Part shown: positions 23,412 through 30,213 of the stretch, in pieces
Numbering within the stretch: position 1 is the stretch's first letter
How the letters are laid out: each line of letters begins with the position of its first letter
Notes under the pieces: generated by a model
What the model was told of the DNA's origin: nothing
Databases searched by the model: none
Seen by the model: the letters and a program-made list of their open reading frames with translations, nothing else
NCBI GenBank assembly: GCA_964471235.1
Contig: CAYYGL010000038.1
Span: forward strand, 1 to 30,213
Length of the DNA: 30,213 nucleotides
DNA from: CAYYGL01 sp964471235
GTDB taxonomy: Bacteria; Calditrichota; Calditrichia; RBG-13-44-9; J075
Direction of reading: 5' to 3'
Made by a program: the position numbers and the translations under genes

Positions 23412-23665
23412 TCCCAACCATCGATTTCGATAAATTTTGTTTGCTGTTTTACTACCAATCCAAATGCGGCGGTTTTGGCGCCCTATTCCTGGAAAGGTTC
23501 CGTAATATAATTCGCCGGCTTTCGGAAAGATACAGAAAAAGACGAATCCTCACAACTCAGGTGGCAGGTTTCAGGATTTTTAGATTCGTGAGCTGTTCCC
23601 TGGCAAGAATCCCTTACCAACCACCTGGCGTCCTTAAATCCGAATACCTTATGCCCCAAACCGCT

Positions 23666-24388
23666 TTACGCTTTCAGGGCATGGCGATAGAGCACCTGGT
23701 AATAGGGCAGGCATTCCCGTAACAAGGGGCGCAAGTGTTCCGGGAAAGGCTTGTTTTTTTTTCGATAGGGATGGAACCCGCTGCTTTTATGGAGATTATG
23801 ATACCAGTATTTTGCCCAGACACCATCTTCCGGTCGGGCGCCGGGCTGCCAACGGAGCATTGTTTCTTGAAAAGGGATATCGATCTGGCGGCATAACTCC
23901 CGGAGCACACCCGGGGGATTTAACAACAGTTCCCGGGCGTCCAACACCGGCGGGTTCTGCCCCATTTTTCTCAATTCATCATATAACTCCGTCTGAATTG
24001 CCAGAGCAGTATCCGTGAGAGTGGGATGGGGAATCTGTTGGACGAATGACGGCAGCATCTCTTTCGGATCGCGTATTAACAGAATATTTATGGTATGTTT
24101 CAGAAAAGTCCGCTCCAAACCAATCAAATGATGCGCCATCTGCTTCATAAACACCACCGGTTTATCATACTGCCCGAGAATGACTTCTTTCACCACTTTC
24201 TCACCATCCGTTTCCATGGCGTTTAATACTTCTTCCGCCCCCGGGTGGGGCGCCCGGCTCACATACAGGTAATGCCCGTACAGGGGCTCATCAATCACCA
24301 CCGTATCATCCCTCTGCGCAAACGCATACATCAGCGCGGTTGATACATTCCGTGGTCCAGACCACAGACAAATTCGTTTCCCTTCCAT
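23666..24388 (-). CDS. Sulfotransferase-like P-loop protein
   Basis: A 240-residue protein resembling the sulfotransferase fold. The N-terminal KRICLWSGPRNVSTALMYAF matches the 5'-phosphosulfate-binding loop of this superfamily (R/S-x-G-S/P-R-x-x-S/T). A later LLIRDPKEMLPSF corresponds to the 3'-phosphate-binding strand with its RDP motif, and VLDARELLLNPPGVLRELCR is the usual following helix. Such small bacterial members are often found near branched-chain aminotransferases and are annotated only as sulfotransferase-like; the acceptor is unknown, and a different phosphoryl or nucleotide substrate is possible. The start ATG at 24388 has a modest GAG-type ribosome site. No signal peptide or membrane segment is visible. 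It stands alone on the minus strand. Confidence 0.78.
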   Translation of the reverse strand: MEGKRICLWSGPRNVSTALMYAFAQRDDTVVIDEPLYGHYLYVSRAPHPGAEEVLNAMETDGEKVVKEVILGQYDKPVVFMKQMAHHLIGLERTFLKHTINILLIRDPKEMLPSFVQQIPHPTLTDTALAIQTELYDELRKMGQNPPVLDARELLLNPPGVLRELCRQIDIPFQETMLRWQPGARPEDGVWAKYWYHNLHKSSGFHPYRKKNKPFPEHLRPLLRECLPYYQVLYRHALKA

Positions 24389-24503
24389 TTGTTTTTCTCG
24401 GTTGCAAATTTAAAGATTGACAATCTCCAACTTATTCATCATCTTGGGAGGGCGTAAATATATGGTAACTATTCAGCTATATGCCCGTTTGTGTCATTCC
24501 GGG

Positions 24504-24536
24504 TTCCGACGGTCAACTTTCGTTAGACCGTCGGAA
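24504..24536. repeat. Inverted repeat with 11-bp perfect arms
   Basis: Arms TTCCGACGGTC (24504-24514) and GACCGTCGGAA (24526-24536) pair perfectly around an 11-nt loop. The flank TGTCATTCCGG resembles dispersed REP-like sequences of other bacteria. No T-run follows. Confidence 0.7.
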
Positions 24537-24558
24537 TGCCGTAAGAATCTGAAACGAA

Positions 24559-24609
24559 CCTCACCCATCCCCCAACCCCGCTTTTTGGGGCGGGAGGGGT
24601 TGGGTGAGG
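24559..24609. repeat. Imperfect GC-rich inverted repeat
   Basis: Outer arms CCTCACCCA (24559-24567) and TGGGTGAGG (24601-24609) pair perfectly. The inside is a C-rich strand facing a G-rich strand (CCAACCCCGC against GGGGCGGGAGGGG) around TTTTT. It looks like a mobile or REP-like palindrome. Confidence 0.65.
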
Positions 24610-24663
24610 TGAAAAAAACACCACTGAACATGAAGAAGAACGAATGAAATACAAAACATCCAA

Positions 24664-24691
24664 TTTACAAGTCAAGCTGAATAGGTACAAT
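24664..24691 (+). promoter_or_regulatory. Candidate sigma-70-type promoter for the metallo-hydrolase gene
   Basis: TTTACA (24664-24669) and TACAAT (24686-24691) each match the housekeeping consensus at five of six positions, with a 16-bp spacer. It is about 112 bp upstream of the start at 24804. The assignment is tentative, because FCB-type bacteria may use other -10/-35 sequences. Confidence 0.35.
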
Positions 24692-24803
24692 ATAAGAAAT
24701 TTAAGTAGAATTAAAAACCCTGGTAAGCGTCTATTTTCAACTCAAGCCATGAAATATGATATTAAGGTGGTCCTAAAAACAAACCATCCGGAGGAGTCAT
24801 AAA

Positions 24804-25715
24804 ATGTGTCTCGATACTCAGCATCATTTTTTTGTATTACTTATCAGTCTATTATTGATAAGTACCCTGAGCGGACAGGATAACCGGATTATCACGCACC
24901 GGGTTTCACCGGGGATTTATATGCTGGAAGGAAAAGGCGGGAACATCGGGGTTTCGGTTGGCAGTGATGGAGTATTTTTAATCGATGATAAATTTGCCGA
25001 ATTAAGCGATTCCATCAAAACTGCCATTGCTAACATTACCCCTAAACCCATAAAATTCATCTTGAATACCCACTGGCATGGGGATCACACCGGTGGGAAT
25101 GCAAATTTCGGAAAAGCCGGGGTGGTGATTGTGGCACACGAGAACGTTCGCAAACGGTTGAACAGCGAGCAGTTTATCAAATTTTTTCAGAACAAAGTGC
25201 CCCCTTCTCCTCCTATTGCCCTGCCGGTGATCACATTTACCAGGGATATTACATTTCATCTCAATGGCGAGGAAATTTATGTCTTCCATGTTGATAACGC
25301 TCACACCGATGGCGACGCAATTGTGTATTTTCGGAATGCCAATGTGATTCATACCGGGGATGTCTTTTTTTCCGGCAGGTATCCATTTATTGATCTTTCC
25401 AGCGGCGGCTCTCTACAGGGAACCATCGATGCCGTCAGCAAAATTTTTAACTTGATAAACGCAAACACCAAAATTATTCCCGGGCATGGACCTCTGTCGA
25501 CTTCCGAAGATTTAAGCACCTACTGGTCGGTACTGGTTACCATCTCTACCCGGGTCCGAAAGTTAATCAAAGAAGGAAAGACGCGAGAGGAAGTTCTGGC
25601 AGCTCATCCCAGTAAAGAATTTGACCCCCAATGGGGAAACGGCACTATCAAACCGGATGACTTTGTCGGATTTGTGTATGATGATTTAATCAAAACCCAT
25701 TCTCCGGGCAACTAA
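24804..25715 (+). CDS. Exported metallo-beta-lactamase-fold hydrolase
   Basis: A 303-residue MBL-fold protein with a signal peptide (hydrophobic residues about 9-22, cleavage near LSGQ). The metal-binding motif is NTHWHGDHTGG, giving H90, H92, D94 and H95. The other ligands are H167 in DNAHTDGDA, D186 in HTGDVFFSG and H228 in PGHGP, so both metal sites are complete. The family pattern GKGGNIGVSVGSDGVFLID near the N-terminus is that of periplasmic MBL hydrolases of the 'cyclase'/SoxH-like type, not of classic penicillin-inactivating enzymes; the substrate cannot be told. The ATG at 24804 has GGAGGAG 7 nt upstream. The repeat lipoprotein gene follows after 47 nt on the same strand, so both may form one exported unit. 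Confidence 0.88.
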   Translation: MCLDTQHHFFVLLISLLLISTLSGQDNRIITHRVSPGIYMLEGKGGNIGVSVGSDGVFLIDDKFAELSDSIKTAIANITPKPIKFILNTHWHGDHTGGNANFGKAGVVIVAHENVRKRLNSEQFIKFFQNKVPPSPPIALPVITFTRDITFHLNGEEIYVFHVDNAHTDGDAIVYFRNANVIHTGDVFFSGRYPFIDLSSGGSLQGTIDAVSKIFNLINANTKIIPGHGPLSTSEDLSTYWSVLVTISTRVRKLIKEGKTREEVLAAHPSKEFDPQWGNGTIKPDDFVGFVYDDLIKTHSPGN

Positions 25716-25762
25716 AACGACTTGTTATGTTTAGAGAGTATCATTCCAAAAGAGGGGTTATA

Positions 25763-26737
25763 ATGAATTGGATAAGCTCCGTTCAGAACCTGCACCGGCA
25801 AACAGATTTAACCCGCCCGCTTAAAAAGCTTTCCGGTCACAATGGCGGGGTTAATTCCTTTCTGCTCGTGTTATTCTCCGTTTTTCTATTGTTAGTTCTC
25901 CTGGGTGGATGCACCCCTGTCGTCTATACTGACGAAGAGACAACCCAACAAAGCAATTACCAGATTTGGGTAGATTTATCCTGGAACTCACTGGTACAAA
26001 AGAAGAAGACCCTGGAGAAGAAGGGTTTGCACCTGGTAAAGGTATCTCCTTACATCATTCAGGGGAAAAATTACTATGCCGGCATCTGGCACCCGGGAGA
26101 TTTTGAAACCCGGCTCTGGAAAGCCAGGAGTTGGTCGGAGTTTCAGACCCAGTGGGAAACCTTTAAAATGGACGATTTTCGATTATTCGATCTGGAAATA
26201 TTCGATGAACAAAAACGGCAACGGTTTGTGGGTGTCTGGATTGAGTCGGACCTTCCGCGCCGGGTAAAAGTGAATATCGATTGGAAAGCATTTCTGGTTT
26301 TGCGAAACACCCTGGCAACGGAAGGGTATCGGTTAATCGATATTGAGCCCTATGTACTGCGGGGAAAAATAAAATTCGCCGGCATCTGGGTAGAAAGCGA
26401 TGCCGATCACCGGTTGTGGAAGACATCCAATAAGAAGGAATTTATCCGAAAATGGAAAGAATTTGACCAGCAAGGGTTAAAGCTGGTCGATCTGGAGATT
26501 TTCCGGGAAAGTGGCAGGAAAAAATATGCCGGGGTCTGGTTAGCCGGAGACGATGAACAACACCTCTGGATAGAAGGTTCGTGGAGAGAATTTCGGAATA
26601 AGCAGGCGGAATTCGATCGGATGGATATGCAACTCATTGATCTGGAGGTGGATATCGAACGAGGGAGAAAAGTCTTTTCCGGCGTATGGCGGGGCGTTGC
26701 CGAAGAAGTACTGACCAGCCTGGAAGGGATTCAATAA
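25763..26737 (+). CDS. Lipoprotein of five tandem ~50-residue repeats
   Basis: A 324-residue protein. After an unusually long N-terminal leader (about 30 residues) comes a hydrophobic stretch (33-47) and the lipobox LGGC with C50. The rest is five repeats of 49-51 residues: about 66-115, 116-166, 167-215, 216-265 and 266-314. Each has a W/K-rich start (for example HRLWK), a helix ending in a G-[LY]-[RK]-L turn, an [IL]-[ED] strand, a basic turn (GKNYYAGIW, RKKYAGVW) and a closing aspartate. Repeats 1 and 3 share PY-I/V-x-x-GK, whereas 2, 4 and 5 share DLE-[IV]-[FD]. The pattern recalls the structural repeats of polyglycine-hydrolase-like proteins (BTRD1), but the match is by eye only. The ATG at 25763 has GAGGGG 5 nt upstream; an upstream in-frame ATG at 25727 lacks one. 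The protein ends 7 nt into the convergent gene. Function unknown; binding or structural role likely. Confidence 0.75.
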   Translation: MNWISSVQNLHRQTDLTRPLKKLSGHNGGVNSFLLVLFSVFLLLVLLGGCTPVVYTDEETTQQSNYQIWVDLSWNSLVQKKKTLEKKGLHLVKVSPYIIQGKNYYAGIWHPGDFETRLWKARSWSEFQTQWETFKMDDFRLFDLEIFDEQKRQRFVGVWIESDLPRRVKVNIDWKAFLVLRNTLATEGYRLIDIEPYVLRGKIKFAGIWVESDADHRLWKTSNKKEFIRKWKEFDQQGLKLVDLEIFRESGRKKYAGVWLAGDDEQHLWIEGSWREFRNKQAEFDRMDMQLIDLEVDIERGRKVFSGVWRGVAEEVLTSLEGIQ

Positions 26738-27096
26738 ATTGCTGCTAACCGATTTTGAATTAAGGACTTTAAATCGGGGAGGCTCCGGCAAGCATTAATC
26801 TCCTCTGCGGTTATCCATTCCCCAAGGTGTGCCCCTTCCTTTAAAAGAATTGCCGGAAGTGTTATTTGCTCCACTCCGTATTGTTTCCTCAATTCATCCC
26901 GGTGAAGGAATTCTAACGGAATATTTAATTGTTCGACAAATTCCTTCCACTCCTCGCGCATCCCAAGTGGCGTATGGGTGATGGCACATAGATTACAGGC
27001 ATAGGTTTGCGGTGATAACAATTTGTGGGCAATATCCGTTAAAGTGTTGAATAAACCGCTATTCGCGTTATAGACAAATACCAGGCTTGTCTCCAT
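26731..27096 (-). CDS. Conserved hypothetical protein with CxxC motif
   Basis: A 121-residue cytoplasmic protein starting METSLVFVYNANSGLFNTLT. The motif YACNLCAITHTPLG contains a CxxC pair (residues about 34-37) followed by a histidine, and WKEFVEQL, LEFLHRDEL and LPAILL are further conserved-looking blocks. The fold could be thioredoxin-like (beta-strand, CxxC-type helix, LPAILL strand with a cis-proline-like LP), but this is a guess; similar proteins are usually annotated only as hypothetical. It is the third gene of the ECF sigma factor operon: its ATG is 4 nt after the stop of the membrane protein gene, with AGGAG 8 nt upstream inside that gene. Its 3' end overlaps the convergent repeat-lipoprotein gene by 7 nt. 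Confidence 0.7.
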   Translation of the reverse strand: METSLVFVYNANSGLFNTLTDIAHKLLSPQTYACNLCAITHTPLGMREEWKEFVEQLNIPLEFLHRDELRKQYGVEQITLPAILLKEGAHLGEWITAEEINACRSLPDLKSLIQNRLAAIY

Positions 27097-27100
27097 TATT

Positions 27101-27700
27101 TTACTCCTGTTCAGTGGATTGCTCTGATTGAGTCAGGTTCAATTCCAGCCTTCTTTGAAGGGGTTGCAAATATTTTTTTACCACATATTTATTAAGCCCA
27201 AAAATCCCACCAAACAGTATGATAACTAACACTGAAAACATAACTTTTGAAATGAAAGATACCGGGAAGGGAAGATAGAACATTAAAACCCCCACTGATA
27301 GCGGCAGCAAATACCACAGCCAGACCCGGTTCAGCAAAGAGATTTGCGCTTCAACCCTTTTCAACTGCCGTTTCATCTGTTCTTGTAGTGATTCTTCCAC
27401 ACCCTCATTTCCAGCAGTTTTACCGGTAGAATGGAGTTTGTAAATAATCCACAAACTGCTAAGCATAATGATAGCAGCACCGATTTTGCTCACAGGATAA
27501 GGGGTAAGAAAAATAGCAGTGCCAAAAAAACCGACAAGAAACAGGCTTACGATGGTTTCCCGCAAATCCCGGTGCTTAATTCGCCGATTAAATTGGGCTG
27601 ATTGCGCTGTAATAGATTCCATCAGTTCCTCCTTTTTGATGTGGATGGTTTTATCAGACGGATAACACTGCCAGGCTTGCTTAATATCTTGCTCATTCAT
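27101..27700 (-). CDS. Four-helix membrane protein of the sigma factor operon
   Basis: A 199-residue protein with four predicted membrane spans: near residues 49-68 (VSLFLVGFFGTAIFL), 71-88 (IGAAIIMLSSLWIIY), 124-143 (WYLLPLSVGVLMFYL) and 149-168 (VMFSVLVIILFGGIF). The first 45 residues are cytoplasmic in style and polar (for example QAWQCYPSDKTIHIKKEELM). The first codons overlap the sigma factor gene by 8 nt, and AAAGGAG lies 7 nt before the ATG. ECF sigma factors are usually paired with a membrane anti-sigma protein, and position and topology fit that role, but no zinc-binding HxxxCxxC motif of ZAS-type anti-sigma factors is present. The assignment as anti-sigma factor is an inference; a plain membrane protein of unknown function is equally possible. 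Confidence 0.72.
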   Translation of the reverse strand: MNEQDIKQAWQCYPSDKTIHIKKEELMESITAQSAQFNRRIKHRDLRETIVSLFLVGFFGTAIFLTPYPVSKIGAAIIMLSSLWIIYKLHSTGKTAGNEGVEESLQEQMKRQLKRVEAQISLLNRVWLWYLLPLSVGVLMFYLPFPVSFISKVMFSVLVIILFGGIFGLNKYVVKKYLQPLQRRLELNLTQSEQSTEQE

Positions 27701-28217
27701 ACCGATGCTCCTTTAAACAGGTAAAAAGTTGTTTTTTCAGGCGGTGAAGACGCACCCCGACATTGGATCTGGAAATCCCAACAACCCGGGCAATCTCTTC
27801 GTGGGATAAATCTTCCAGGTACAACAGCACGATTGATTGGTCGAGTTCACCAAATCGCATGATGCAATGATATAATGCCTCCAGTACTTCCCGCTGTTGC
27901 AACATTACCTGTGGATTACTCCGATTCATGTCTATAAATTCCAACCCATTCATCGGAACCAGTCGTTTTCGTCGTTTTTCCCCTTTCAAACAATGCTGCA
28001 TACAGACATTCAAAGTGATGCGATACAGATAGGTTGAAAAAGAAGCCCGATTCTCAAAGCGGGGGAACGAACGCCATATCTGCAACAACACCTCCTGAAA
28101 GAGGTCCTGCCGGTCTGCTTCCGTCTTCCCATAGAGAAAACAAAGGCGCATTATTTTATCTTTGTTCTCCTCTAACAAGCGAAGAAATTTCCGTTCCTGT
28201 TCTTTTTCTTCAGTCAT
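27693..28217 (-). CDS. ECF-type RNA polymerase sigma factor
   Basis: A 174-residue extracytoplasmic-function sigma factor. Region 2 reads DRQDLFQEVLLQIWRSFPRF, then FSTYLYRITLNVCMQHC, with the core-binding and -10-recognition helices. Region 4 is a helix-turn-helix, LYLEDLSHEEIARVVGIS followed by RSNVGVRLHRLKKQL. Regions 1.1 and 3 are absent, as usual for ECF factors. The ATG at 28217 is used; a TTG directly upstream is possible. It overlaps the next gene by 8 nt, and a third gene follows 4 nt later, so the operon has three members. Such operons are commonly self-activating. Upstream lies an AT-rich palindrome (28292-28313) that could bind a regulator. The specific ECF group cannot be set from sequence alone. 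Confidence 0.9.
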   Translation of the reverse strand: MTEEKEQERKFLRLLEENKDKIMRLCFLYGKTEADRQDLFQEVLLQIWRSFPRFENRASFSTYLYRITLNVCMQHCLKGEKRRKRLVPMNGLEFIDMNRSNPQVMLQQREVLEALYHCIMRFGELDQSIVLLYLEDLSHEEIARVVGISRSNVGVRLHRLKKQLFTCLKEHRYE

Positions 28218-28291
28218 CAAATGCTCTCATCCCTGTCAGATTCATCTCAGATATCTTTCTCTACTATAATTAGTATTTTCCATTGAGGATA

Positions 28292-28313
28292 TTTTACAAA
28301 AGAATTTGTAAAA
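28292..28313. repeat. AT-rich palindrome upstream of the sigma factor operon
   Basis: TTTTACAAA (28292-28300) and TTTGTAAAA (28305-28313) form perfect 9-bp arms around AGAA. The palindrome is 75 bp upstream of the sigma factor start. It could be an operator; its weak AT stem makes a terminator less likely. Confidence 0.4.
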
Positions 28314-28413
28314 AAACGGAATTATTAAGGCACTAGACCACATTGGGGAAACAATTTGAGAAACAAAGGATGGCGATTGAATTTTGAATGGTGAACGGAG
28401 AATTGGGATTTTC

Positions 28414-28474
28414 GCCATTGGCTTTTGGTACTAAAACTCTCCCCCCGAATAATTAAGCACCAATAGCCAACGGC
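28414..28474. repeat. Imperfect inverted repeat, 18-bp arms
   Basis: Arms GCCATTGGCTTTTGGTAC (28414-28431) and GCACCAATAGCCAACGGC (28457-28474) pair at 15 of 18 positions around a 25-nt loop containing CCCCCC. It resembles the GCCAATGGC-type dispersed repeats found between genes of many environmental bacteria. Confidence 0.6.
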
Positions 28475-28520
28475 TAACAGCAAGTTTAGAACATGCATTG
28501 CTGCTCATTCGAGACGCTTT

Positions 28521-29939
28521 TCACAGCTTGAAATACTCATCGTAATCCGGCGCATACCCTTTCAGATGGTATTCTCCCAGGAACGGGTCCTCCACATACT
28601 CCCCTTTCCATTCCTTGCGGACGATCCGGTTCAACACGTCTATAAACGCATCGATTTCTTCAATGGTATTATAAATACCGAAACTTGCCCGCACCGCACC
28701 GGGAATACCGGAACGATCATGCTGTAAAATTTTGTGTTCTAACTGTTTAGATTGTTCATCAGTGAGGTTCAGGAGGCATTTGATATAGGGATGGGCACAA
28801 AAACAGCCATTACGCACTCCAATACCCCCTTCGTGATTCAGGATGGAAGCAACCAGGGCATTGGGCAACCCGTTCACATTAAAGGAAATGACTCCCATCC
28901 GGTTTTCCACATCTTCCGGATCGTCCCCGCCGTAAATGGTCACTTCCGGGATGGCGCGCATCTGCTTCAGCATATAACGGGTTAACCGGGCTTCGTGAGC
29001 GGCAATGTTTTCCATCCCCAACTCCTCCATCACCATCAGGGATTTTGCCAGGGCAACGATCCCCACCGTATTGGGACTGCCGGCTTCTTCTTTCTCCGGC
29101 ACTTCTGCCCAGTATGTATAATCAAAAGAGACAATACTTACCGTGCCGCCGCCAACCATATCGGGGTCGCCCTGTTCAAAAGCACTTTTATCACCAATTA
29201 GCACGCCCGTACCTAACGGAGCATAGATTTTATGAGCGGAGAACGCCAGGAAGTCGATGTGCCCGGGATCATCCTGAGGCAGCATATCCACTTTGCGGTG
29301 GGGCAGCAATTGGGCGGCATCCACCACAATCGGCACTCCATAGCGATGACTGATTTCCGCCAAACGATGAATATCATTTATCCAGCCGGTTACATTGGAA
29401 GCGCCGGTCACCGCAAACACCGCAACTCGTCCTTTGTGAGCTTCCAATTTGGCTATCAAATCGTCTTCCATCAGACGCCCCTTCCCATCGATGTCGATAT
29501 GCACTACTTTAGCGCGGGAACGCCAGGGCAGGTCGTTGGAATGATGCTCCATCTTGCTCACCAGCACCACCTGGCTGGGAGATATGGGCAGCCGATGCGC
29601 CAGCTTATTTAATGCTTCTGTGGCGTTTTTGCCGAAGATGATGGTGTGGGTATCCAGGTCCACATTCACAAAATGGGCAACAATTTCCCGGGATTTGTCA
29701 TGCATATAGGTAGAAAGCTGCGACTTAAACCCGGTTCCCCGGTGGATGCTGCTATACCATCCCATAAATTCATTAACCTTATCCAGCACCGGTTTCAGGA
29801 TCGGGGTGCTGGCAGCATTATCAAAGTTGATGTACTGCTGCAGAGTACCATCGTATAAAGGCACCTGCTTTTCAATACCAACGATATGCTCGCGAATATT
29901 TTGTAAAGTGACTTTCGAATCCGTGGTTAAAATGCCCAT
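28521..29939 (-). CDS. Cysteine desulfurase, SufS/CsdA-like (class V aminotransferase)
   Basis: A 472-residue pyridoxal-phosphate enzyme. Motifs in order: INFDNAASTP (37-46), the cofactor-phosphate loop GKNATEALNKL (103-113), EHHSNDLPW with the ring-stacking histidine (131-139), DAAQ with D207, and SAHKIYAPLGTG with the Schiff-base lysine K237. The catalytic cysteine of desulfurases is present in VRNGCFCAHPY (C379 or, by alignment with SufS RxGxxCA, C381). The enzyme should take sulfur from cysteine for Fe-S clusters or thio-cofactors. It is longer than typical SufS (about 405-420 residues), with extra residues at the N-terminus and C-terminus (ending KGYAPDYDEYFKL). No SufU, SufE or SufBCD gene lies in the window, so pathway membership is open. 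The ATG at 29939 has AAGGAG 6 nt upstream. Some selenocysteine-lyase-like class V enzymes share this architecture. Confidence 0.85.
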   Translation of the reverse strand: MGILTTDSKVTLQNIREHIVGIEKQVPLYDGTLQQYINFDNAASTPILKPVLDKVNEFMGWYSSIHRGTGFKSQLSTYMHDKSREIVAHFVNVDLDTHTIIFGKNATEALNKLAHRLPISPSQVVLVSKMEHHSNDLPWRSRAKVVHIDIDGKGRLMEDDLIAKLEAHKGRVAVFAVTGASNVTGWINDIHRLAEISHRYGVPIVVDAAQLLPHRKVDMLPQDDPGHIDFLAFSAHKIYAPLGTGVLIGDKSAFEQGDPDMVGGGTVSIVSFDYTYWAEVPEKEEAGSPNTVGIVALAKSLMVMEELGMENIAAHEARLTRYMLKQMRAIPEVTIYGGDDPEDVENRMGVISFNVNGLPNALVASILNHEGGIGVRNGCFCAHPYIKCLLNLTDEQSKQLEHKILQHDRSGIPGAVRASFGIYNTIEEIDAFIDVLNRIVRKEWKGEYVEDPFLGEYHLKGYAPDYDEYFKL

Positions 29940-30131
29940 TTCGAACTCCTTACCTTTAATGGGAAGCTCTATTAGATATTTGTATGCACCGGTCGTTCAT
30001 CCCAAAATGAATCAATAACCATTTAACTTTATCGGATGCAATATAAATAATTTCTCGGAAATTGAGAAATGATGATTGGATTTTTCAAAAGGATTCCTGA
30101 AAGATGAAAGTAACCACTCCGGTTGTTCTAC

Positions 30132-30158
30132 CGCAACGAACGCAACGTTCGCAACGAC
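30132..30158. repeat. Three tandem 9-bp units near the right edge
   Basis: CGCAACGAA, CGCAACGTT and CGCAACGAC follow each other with a 9-bp period at 30132-30158. The stretch 29940-30213 otherwise shows only the ribosome site of the desulfurase gene; a minus-strand frame open to the edge (to 30012) could be the C-terminus of a further gene but has no recognisable family. Confidence 0.4.
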
Positions 30159-30213
30159 CAGCTGTTTATCTCTTTCACGTTGCAGCCGTCGCGTATCTGC
30201 TGCGATCATTGCG

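Larger units (their letters stand above)
24389..24803. other. Intergenic region with two hairpins and a candidate promoter
   Basis: No gene is supported; a 76-codon frame from 24417 is mostly translated repeat sequence. It separates a minus-strand gene from the plus-strand metallo-hydrolase gene and holds two inverted repeats (24504-24536 and 24559-24609) followed by an AT-rich stretch with a sigma-70-like promoter. Confidence 0.6.
28218..28520. other. Intergenic region with two inverted repeats
   Basis: No gene is supported between the sigma factor start and the cysteine desulfurase end. The stretch contains the AT-rich palindrome at 28292-28313 and an imperfect inverted repeat at 28414-28474. 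A promoter for the sigma factor operon is expected, but only weak matches are seen, such as TTGTAA-N18-TACTAA on the minus strand. Confidence 0.5.

Noticed and set aside
23441..23722. A 93-codon plus-strand frame between the DUF2203 and sulfotransferase-like genes
   Set aside because: Overlaps the sulfotransferase-like gene on the other strand by 57 nt, has no supported start and no family features.
24417..24647. A 76-codon plus-strand frame in the 24.4-24.6 kb spacer
   Set aside because: Consists mostly of the two palindromic repeats in translation.
29232..29612. A 126-codon plus-strand frame opposite the cysteine desulfurase gene
   Set aside because: Antisense shadow; the minus-strand gene there has complete catalytic motifs.
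30012..30213. Minus-strand frame open to the right edge (ending KLNGY)
   Set aside because: Could be the end of a gene outside the window, but only about 67 codons are visible, with low complexity near the edge and no recognisable motif.

Overview
The window is about 30 kb of bacterial chromosome at moderate GC, densely packed with genes on both strands. No rRNA, tRNA, CRISPR array, phage gene or transposase was seen. Several traits recall the FCB-type lineages (Calditrichota/KSB1/Ignavibacteria-like): a lipoprotein-type YyaL/DUF255 thioredoxin protein, kelch and tandem-repeat secreted proteins, a YtxJ-type bacillithiol redoxin, and large kinase-ATPase-TPR signalling proteins. That placement is an inference from gene content only. 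A run of 10 N at 17041-17050 shows that the sequence is a scaffold.

Layout. Positions 1-3919 (minus strand) hold a truncated exported kelch-repeat protein, a carboxymuconolactone-decarboxylase/AhpD-like protein and a 743-residue DUF255 protein. Positions 4204-14565 (plus) form a signalling district: an EAL-HDOD protein with degenerate EAL motifs; a small lipoprotein behind a convincing sigma-54 promoter and a tandem array of 14-bp palindromes; an ATPase-TPR protein; and a tight operon of Ser/Thr kinase-ATPase-TPR, orphan histidine kinase, zinc-ribbon/TPR protein and zinc-ribbon/FHA protein. Positions 14911-20489 (plus) encode a complete Opp/Dpp-type peptide ABC transporter (binding protein, two ATPases, two permeases). 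The first ATPase gene is broken by the N gap and by a short GC-rich segment that is probably foreign. At 20553 follows a sigma-54 activator with no sensor domain, then a coupled 17-codon leader ORF and a YtxJ-like redoxin.

Positions 22240-24388 (minus) hold an alpha/beta hydrolase, a DUF2203 protein and a sulfotransferase-like protein. Positions 24804-26737 (plus) hold an exported metallo-beta-lactamase-fold hydrolase and a lipoprotein built from five ~50-residue repeats. Positions 26731-28217 (minus) are an ECF sigma factor operon with a four-helix membrane protein and a small CxxC protein. Positions 28521-29939 (minus) encode a SufS-like cysteine desulfurase.

How the parts may work together. 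The kinase, the FHA protein (phosphothreonine reader), the histidine kinase and the TPR/zinc-ribbon adaptor look like one cytoplasmic signalling module, and the ATPase-TPR gene just upstream is a paralogue of the kinase's C-terminal two thirds. The sigma-54 activator encoded in the window is a natural candidate to act at the sigma-54 promoter of the small lipoprotein, whose palindrome array lies about 100-155 bp upstream of the -24 element, the usual enhancer distance. These links are inferences from arrangement and motifs.
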